Positions 25,201 through 34,200 of a stretch of DNA of 64,000 bases are shown one piece after another (position 1 is the stretch's first letter; each line of letters opens with the position of its first letter). The DNA lies in the NCBI GenBank assembly GCA_027574665.1, contig CM050658.1:19790317-19854316 (forward strand). The letters run 5' to 3'. The translations under genes and the position numbers were made by a program. The notes under the pieces are model-generated. The model saw nothing but the letters and a program-made list of their open reading frames with translations. It did not search any database and had not been told where the DNA came from. Origin of the DNA: Rhynochetos jubatus. Lineage: Eukaryota > Chordata > Aves > Eurypygiformes > Rhynochetidae.

Positions 25201-28200
25201 TGCATCAAAGTGACTTAATTGAAAGATCAGATGGCGTAGGAAGGTGAGAAGTGAACATCTTCAAATAAAGGCAGATAGCTTCGCTAATTACCAAGGGCTG
25301 GGAGGAAAATAACGACAATTCAAATAGCAAAGTAACCAGGTGAAACAGGCGTAACAGGAGAGGGGACATAGAACTGAGTACAGGGCTGTGATGTCAGGAA
25401 GGTGTCCTTAAATGGATGTGCCTCAGCTGGCATGCGAGGCTGAATCTTTTGAGGGATCTGAGGGGGTTTGGTGCTCATTGTGTTTCACAGTGTGTCCAGT
25501 GACAGGCTGTGCCAGTCCTTCTGAGCTGGATGACTTCACAGCATCACCAGCTTCCCTCTTCACTGTATTCTTTGCTGTTGCTTAGAAACCAACGTGATGA
25601 ATGCTACAAAGGGTATGGTGCTGGCGGGTGAGCCACCAGCACCTCCCAGCGATGAGAACCAGACAGCGTAAATGACCACAAAGGAGGAAACGAGAAGTAA
25701 TGAGTGTGCAGAACACTTCCGTGTATCTATTTTACTCTTCACTCACACTAATGCGTTTTGATAGCCTATGGTACATTTCTTCTCTGCTAGCTCACTTGAA
25801 GTTAGGCGAGCACAGCGTTCAGACATTACCCACTGGTGATGGGATTTCACGTCTAGTAAAGTCCCAGGTGCTCTCTCTGTTTCACAGCGTGCAAGTCACT
25901 ATGCTGGTTGTTACGACACCGCTGCCTGGAATGGAGTTGTTCGTAACGAGATAAAGCCCTCACACTTAAGTTCCACTGTGGTAATACAGCTTGGTTTTTC
26001 TCCTTGGTGATTTTTCCTTTTGCTTTGTTTTTTAATTGGGTGAATTTGATGCTTGTGAAAATGAGAGACCAGTATCACTGGCTGGAGCAAGGTACTTCAC
26101 AAACATGACATGTGCAGCTCTGCCAATGCACCTCTATCCTTTTTTTTTCTTTTTTTCTTTTTGTATTTATTTATATTCTTTTTAATTTAGTGCTGGTGAA
26201 AGGTGCTGGATTGACAACACTGGAGGCTGAAGCCCTCTATTTATCCACAGAACAGATACAGCATGGGCGGCAGCCGTGCAAGCTTCCCCACGCTGCCCCC
26301 ACCAATGTGCCTCATCTCTGTCCTGGAGGGACCACCTCTAGAGGTGAGAGGATAGTTCAGTCACCATGACCCATCCAATCCTTGGCCTTTCTGCTGAGAC
26401 TGCCAACAAAGCTACGATAGTCACGATGCTACAGTAACCGCTTTCAGACAGGAAGAAGGCCAACAATTCATTTCGAACAGGCCACCTAAATTTATCAGCT
26501 TAGCATCTTTGTCGCCTGTGGCTTTAACCTGAGCATGGTTATCTAACATTTCTAGGTTTGTGTCAGACGTTTAAATGCTTCTCTCACTGAATCAAACATT
26601 AATGTAGAGGTGAAAAACCACTATCCCATTATCCAGATCCTTATACCACCACCTCTGTGTAACTGCAGAGTCCTTTCTGGAGCTCAGCTACCAGCACTGT
26701 GCTGAGGAGATGGGTATCTTTATAGTATCGATTAGTTCCAGTAGCGACCAGAGGCACCCATGCCCATTTGTAGCAAGGATCTGACAGGAATTTCAATCTT
26801 ATTGCTAATTCTCCACTTCCAAAAAATTACCCTTTTATTGACGTTTGAAACAGCGACACAAGCAAATTATTTGGCTTGTCCAAAGAAAATAATAAAGCCA
26901 TTCATCCAACATTTTGCTTAAAAGATAGTCATCGAGACAGTAGATAAATGCTTCGATGATATCACTTGAGCAGATTAAAGCAGCAAACCTCACACTAGGT
27001 ACAATATACACAAGTTAGAGCAAAGGGCTTAAACAGACTTGTAATCAGAGTACAGGAAGAATTTTCTAACTCTGTTGCTAATGGTAGACATCACTAGTTA
27101 CTCTGTGTTTCAGATTAACAAACGTATCAGTTTTCACCTGGCTTCACCCTTGTGTAGCTTCTCCCTGTCAAGAAACACACACTGTTGTTGTGTGGAGGAT
27201 CAACACGAAGCTCAGTTTGGTTTGGCTTCATCTGCGGTGACTCGTGAGGCGCTGCTCTAACCTTAGTGGAGTTCAAAGATTATGTAAGCCAGTGTTCATT
27301 AAGCAGCAATTGTAAGGCAAAAAAGGCCTGGAAAGAGCTGGGAGTGGGTTGGGCTTTTTCAGTCATTTCATTTAAAGTATGATTGGAACCCCTCTGATGC
27401 ACTCTAAAAGCGACTCCCACTTGACACTGACTCATATCTGAAGGCATCCCTACACATCCCTCAAAACAGCCCCTGTAGAAGGTGTAGAAGATAAGCCCCA
27501 GTGTCTTATTTACTTGGCAAGAACCCGTGTACTTGCATTAAAAACTTCCTTCTTAAGGCCAGAAGTTATGATTTGATGCAGGAGCGAACTGTTTGCATGA
27601 CAGTAATGAAAACAATGAATCGGGAGAAAAGATTCATTGAGTCTGGAATTTAACTGCATTCATTTTCAGTTTTCATTCCTTAAAACTAAGACTTGTCACA
27701 AGTGGATTAACACTTTGATAATTTAAGAACTACCTCTGGCTTCAGCATAGGTTTTCTTCTCTCATTAACAGCAGATGCAGTGCTGCACACATCGAGTGTG
27801 CCGAGCTACAAGCTAAAAGGAATAGGCCCCAGTACACGCTGCAGCGTTTTATACGTCCACTGGCTGCTCTGGAAGCTTGGTTTTTACTTCCTTTTTTTAA
27901 GTTTTGCCAGTCCCTGAAAGGAGCCACGGTGATTGTGCTCTCTATCTGCCCAAAGAAGCAGGCCTGATTATTAAAATCAGTTAATTATCAGTTACAGCCA
28001 CTGCTCTTGTGGCCCACATTTCAGACGCAGCAGTCCTTAATCTATCTGCAGATTGGATACTTGGCTTAATCTGTTACAATCTTTATAGCTCTAGGTGTTT
28101 ACAAATCTAGGGTACCAAACTGAACGAGACACTGCCACCATACGTGTGGGATTTTTCAGTGCAAGGTCTGTGGCAACTATAATCCCGTATAAACCGATGG

Positions 28201-31200
28201 CACACACAGGTGGCTCGCATCTTGGATATAAAAGGATGCCAAATACAAGGGCAAAGTTTGCAGAGTAGGTTGTGCTGCGATATAGTTCTGGGCACACCTA
28301 ACAGTTGAGCATCCTTACATCTGTCCTGCAGAAACAGGACGATCTGTGATGTGTGAGTAAAAGAGACTCAGCACAAAGCGTTAACACTGTGTTCTCCAAG
28401 CTGATGTTGTATATGAGAGCAAACAATGTTGTCTAATGATGTTTGTTTTATGTCTGGGGAGAAAATGAGTTCGGAACTAGAATGCAGATACTCTGCGGCT
28501 GTTCACGTCGGGGTGGGGATGTAGATTAATCTGGAATCTGCCACCCCTGATGGAATTGTTGCAATTGTAGGACCTTATCCTGCATTCTGCTGGACACATT
28601 GTTCCTTCCACTGTGTGCTGAATATCAGTCCCCAAAACCTGCATGTTTGCTTTTGCTGGGGTAAAAGCTGCATTAACCAGCCCCAATGCCTTTGCTCATA
28701 CGTTGGAGTGCTGTGCAGGTAACGTGCGTGGTTGTGGAAAGTTTGCAAAAGGGGGCATGTATTCCCCACAAGCCGGCATGGCTCTGTAATGCGCTGTCCG
28801 CTGCCATCTGTTAAGTGCGTGTTTGTGACGCAGTGAGATAATCAGTGCAAATTAAAGCTCACTCCAGCAGCTTCAGAACATCAATTCCTGCCCAATATCG
28901 TGCATCCCAAGGGATGCGTGTATCAGCAGTAGCAGGACTTTGGGAAGCCACTAAAGGGAACCGTTCTTCTGGCGAATCCATTGTCAGCTGCTGCATACCA
29001 GAAGGCATATTGTTCCGTGTCACTCATCTTGAAGGATGTGAGTCCTGAATAATTCCACACCCCCGGAAGCTGTTTACATGAAATAGCCCGGTAATTTAAG
29101 TGCCACCTATACAGATAACTGCTACAGTCAGGCATATTCCTACGATGTACCTCTAAGCACCGGTAGATATCCTGTTGTCCTAAGATGGCCCAGCGCACAA
29201 TCCCACGCAGTCGTAACCATACATTGCCCGGCAGCATGATAAGCGAAGTGCCACCCACGTTTACAGAAAATTCTGTTTCTTACTGGGTTTTGTTTTGCTT
29301 TAACAAGAAGCAGCTAACCAAGGTGTCGCCAAATAAATGGCAACACCTCAGTCTAGCTCTGCCAGAAGTGAGGAATGAAGGAGCTCCCTGTAGCTTCCTG
29401 CTTTAACTGAACGGTGTATCTCAACCTTTTATCCCTTTCTTCCCCATTCAGTCCTGAAATGCACAAATTCTGTGGCATTTCTGTAACTCTGATACTGCAC
29501 GGGGCGAGGGAGCATTAGGCACTGCACAGCCCAGCCACAGCCGATTCCACACACACACTCACTTTCCGTTGGTTTGAAGAGGAAGCACTTTGCAGCAGCC
29601 AGCTAGGGAGGCGTACATCTCCACCTTACCTGGTACGTCCTTACGTGTACATAACAAGCCAGTCCTTACTTCATCCTCGTGCTATGCACCCCACCGACAG
29701 TTAGCTGCTTAGTGGGCTCGGCACCATGTTTTCTGGAGTCCTGTAAGGTCATCCGTCTGAACAAGCTGCAAAGGAGGACTAGATCGCTGGGCATGCGGAG
29801 ACATGGCTGTTGTTTGTCACGTGTACGTGATTATTCTCACTTGTTTACAGGCTCTCCCTCTCTACCAGATAAGTACCGCCACTCTCGGGAGATGATGATG
29901 TTGCTGCCAGCCCATCGGGACCGACCTAGCAGTGCCATGTATCCCGCAGCTATCATGGAGAACGGACAGGTAGCAGATCTGATTTTGTTTATGTCACTTT
30001 AACCACCTGAAACTGTGACTTTATTTTTGCTAGTTTTGACTACCTGAACACTTTCTGTTTGTGGAAGCACAACAACTTAAGGTCATTTTCAGAGGCAAGG
30101 CAGAACTTTTCCTATTAGTCACCACCCCCGCCCAGAGCCACCCACTTTGGGAGTCAAGTGATATAAGTTGGAGTGACCGTTAAAACTGCAGATAAGTGCT
30201 GTGAAAGCGGGCTCTTCTTACCTCCCAGCTTCGTCCTGTGAGCCCCGGTCGACTGCAGAGTCGCACTATTTCATTTATTCATTTTTCTAGAACCACGGCC
30301 ATCCTGCAGTCTAGCCTCAGAGTTAATTCTTAGCTTATGGTGATTTCCAGAAGTATCAAAAACCACAATAGGATGAAATAAGACACTGAGATGGGGTCTG
30401 CAGAGAACACACGCAGCACCAATTGTGGGTCCTCAGCTCTGTGACGCTCTAGAGCACCGCTGCCACTGCACTGCAGGACTTGCTAGCAAACAGAAAGTCC
30501 CAGGGCTCTGCACCACCTGTTCTGTAACTCACTTTTCTGTGCTAATTTTCTTCTCCTGTAGCCTCCGAATTTCCAGCGCGCCTTGATCCAGCAAATGATC
30601 GGCCCGTGCAAACCTTGCAGCGATCCCAACCTGTCCGTGGCTGAGAAAGGTACTCGTTTCCCTAGGCAGCACGCATGCTTTCTAAAATACTGCTACTCTG
30701 GTCATGCTACAGCACGTAACACGTAGGCTTCCGCATTTCCTGGCAGAGTGCGTTCTCTCACGTGTTTTTAATTAACAGTTTAATTAACTGGGCCTTCTGC
30801 CAACCTATAGTCCTTTCAGATGGTTCACAGAAGGGTGGAGTTGCACAAACCTCTTTATTTCCGAAAGCTTCCGAGTTCAGCATTTTGTCATTGAAGCGAA
30901 TCCTGCAGCCTCGGTCACGCAAAACTTCCAAAGCAGCAAATGAGAAGTTACCAGAGTGGAGACTGGCACCCTATGCTTAAATAATGTGCTTTTTTGAATA
31001 TGCATTTATTGTTCAAAATATTACCGTTCCTTGTAATCCCTCGCGGAGGTAGTTCTACGTTTATTTCCGTTTGTCATCAGCAGTGTATGCGTTTTTACCT
31101 CACTGCTTTGGAAAAAACAGGCAGAAACCCCGGCAGAAAAGAAAACATGGAAGAAGAGAGAGGGTTGGTTTGGTGTAAGGAGGAGCTCGTGAAAGGGGTG

Positions 31201-34200
31201 CCATGGGCAAAGTGGTGGGCTCAAAAAATGATCTGAAAGGCAGCTTTTGAAAAAGCAGAAGTGGGCAAAATTCATGAGTCAGAATCTGAGACAAGGAGCT
31301 GCCTTGTACGGCTGGGACAAAGGGTGTCTTCGAAGGTGTCTTAGGCCAGGAAAGACCATCGGAATGCTCTAGGCTGACCGACCTAATGCACTCCATGAGG
31401 CTTTTCCCAGTATTTTGGTTTCAGTCTCTGTGCCTGAGCTAAACTGTATCTTTCGGGGGGAAAAAAAATCCGAATTTTACTTTAGAATTTGTAACAGATC
31501 AGAATACATTCCTTCAGCAGTGTGACACACAGAGCAGCCCAGCCTGAACCGGAGAGCCGATGTACAGCTCTGAACAGATGGCAGAACGGGCACTTGCTGA
31601 CAGGAGCAATGACAACACAGAGTTAAGACAGGGCCTGAGGGGTTAAGAGCTCCAGCTGAGCCATGGTAGTTCGAACCGGACGTATCACAGAGGTGGCGAG
31701 ATCTTTACACTGGACAGGGGAGAAGATCTGCAAAGGCAGATATATATTTATCCCTGCGTAGGAAAAATGCTTGGATTTGTATTTGTGGGCAACATTATGA
31801 GGGCAAAGAGAAGGGGATCAAAGACAGAATCCCACCAGAGACCCAAGCGAGCCACGAAAGACAGAGATGATGTTCAGTAATTGTTCTTGAGGGCTGCTGT
31901 GACGGGAATCCCAGCTCTTCAGCCAGGCTGGTACCATAACTGCAGGTACAGGCGTTTTTTTGCAGCCCTTGAACCTGCATCGTTCTTTGTAAGTCAGGAT
32001 GCCATCTGCCTCGGTGTCCGTTAGCAGTCACGCCCCGTGAATTCAGCCACCCCCTTCCTTGCCATGTCAGAAGCCTTGCTCAGTAATTCTCACTGACAGC
32101 AGGGTGACATCAGGTGCCCAGAGCAGAGTGGTTCAGGTGCAGCTTCCCTGCTAATTAAACGCGGCCACCAAGCTGCTGAACACTGTTCTGGAGAGAGATG
32201 GGCGGGGCAGAGCGCTAAGAGCTCCCTGGGTAGGTTCCTGCCCGAAGTGAGAACACTGGGTTTAACAGGTAGCAGCCACTCCCAAATATCATCTGACCTC
32301 AGGATGATTTCCAGCACTCCCACATGCCCAAAAGGCCGTGAGTGAGGGAAAACGGAGAACGTAGAAATGGATGATGCACTGGGCTTACCATGGTCTCTTC
32401 TGCACGTTCTCCTGCCGCATCCGTGTTTTTAAAAAACACACAACAGTCGTTTTGCAGGCCAAGCAAATCGGGTTTTGTTCCGTCCTGTTCACTTGGTGCT
32501 GGTACGCTGCAGGAGAGGCTAGCGTGGCTGGCACTGTGACACGCCTTGTCCCTCTGTTCAGCCTTTCGACACCAGCTGCGGCAGTGCCAAGTAGCGTGCT
32601 CTGGTGTGCGCACAGCAGGAGCAGGGGGGCTCAGGGAATTCACAGGAACTACCTGCGTTGAGATGCATCCCTTGATCTGAACTTGTTCTCTGTCGAGACT
32701 CGTCGCGTCTTGGTGTGCCTTCCTCCGTTTAGAGGGTGTCTCTTTAAAAACAGCACTTACTTTTGTGGGGTTTGCTCCATTTTATGAAGATGTCACTTTG
32801 TGATCTTTTTTCCTTTAGGGAATTTTAAGTCTTGAGGAGCCTGTGTTCATGCTAACTCATGAACTAAGGAAGAAAACAAAAGAAACCCCACCCTTTCAAA
32901 GTCATTTTAGAAAAGAAAGGCACCAAAAATGACTGCAGGCATTTTAATTAAGAAGAAATCCTCTTCAGATGTCAAACTCCATGTTTATTTCTCTAGGCTT
33001 CCATTTGCCAAACTGAAGATGGAAAAATGCTATTTTTATCTCGGTTTTCTCTGGTAGGCTCACGGAATTACTGTGCCTTCTTTCTTTTCTTTGCGAATCT
33101 GAAGAAATTGCTTATTTGTTTTTCAGTAAACGCACCCTTATTGCCTGTCTATCTTCTCAGAAAGAATCAAGTCTTAGCAGTGTGTTTGGAAGAAAGGAAG
33201 GTGCTTTGTTAATAATGTTTAAGGTTGACAGAATTCTCAAGACCTTGAAAAATGTTCATGATTGAAAGAAGCAGCTTTTATTTCTGTGAAAAAACAAAGT
33301 CACAAAGATCTTACTCTTTGTTCTTCCTGACCAACAAAGACGTGATCTCTTCAGGTGACTGTAACGCAGGGAGTCCAAACTGCTGCCTTTAAATGCTCTG
33401 TCATGAGTGTTTTACGAACTCTGGAGCGTAGTAGATTGGGGCTTTCAAGTCATGATTTCTTTTGTAACAGACCGAGGTGTAATTTCGCTCATGCCCTTGC
33501 TTCGGCCTTCACTGAGCCACTGCGGTGCAGCCACAGGCCTTCCTGCGTTTCACGGGTTCTGCCACATCTTCCCTTCTGTCCTGTCATCGCTTAGCACCAA
33601 GCAGAACAGCTCACTACTGAGATCTAGCTGCCGTTCCATCAGTGAGCCTTCATTTTTACTTACTGCTTTGCAGAATAAAACCTAGCGGAGTTCTGCTGCT
33701 CTTCGCAGTTGCTAGAAACGAGCCCAGAGCGTTACGGAGGGGAGAGGGGCAGACTAACGCTGCGACCACTAACTCTCGCTTCCTTAACAAAGCAACCTCT
33801 GAACTTAACACACTGTAGACTAGACGATGTCTCTGTACGCCTGCAATCCTACCATTCACCAAATCCCTGGAATCTGCCGCTAACGAGCACACCAGAAAGC
33901 CACTCGTCCTGGCCCCAACGCTCCCTGGTATGTTACCCAAGATAAATCTGTTTCAATCCTTCAGCGGTGCCAGCAGCGCCCAGTAGCTGGAGCCTAGACA
34001 GCGGAACCAGAGAGGCCCTGCCATTCCTGTCTGCCCACGTTGGGAGCATCTTGGCCCCACCAGTACCTCCCCGAAGCCTGCCCCATGGTAAGGAAATGCC
34101 CAGTAGGCCTGCTGCCTAGTGCCTGCAGTCAGGCACAGATAAGTCGACACCACCTGAAGCTGACCTTAGCCCTTTCTTCCCCCTGTAGAAACAATCAGAA

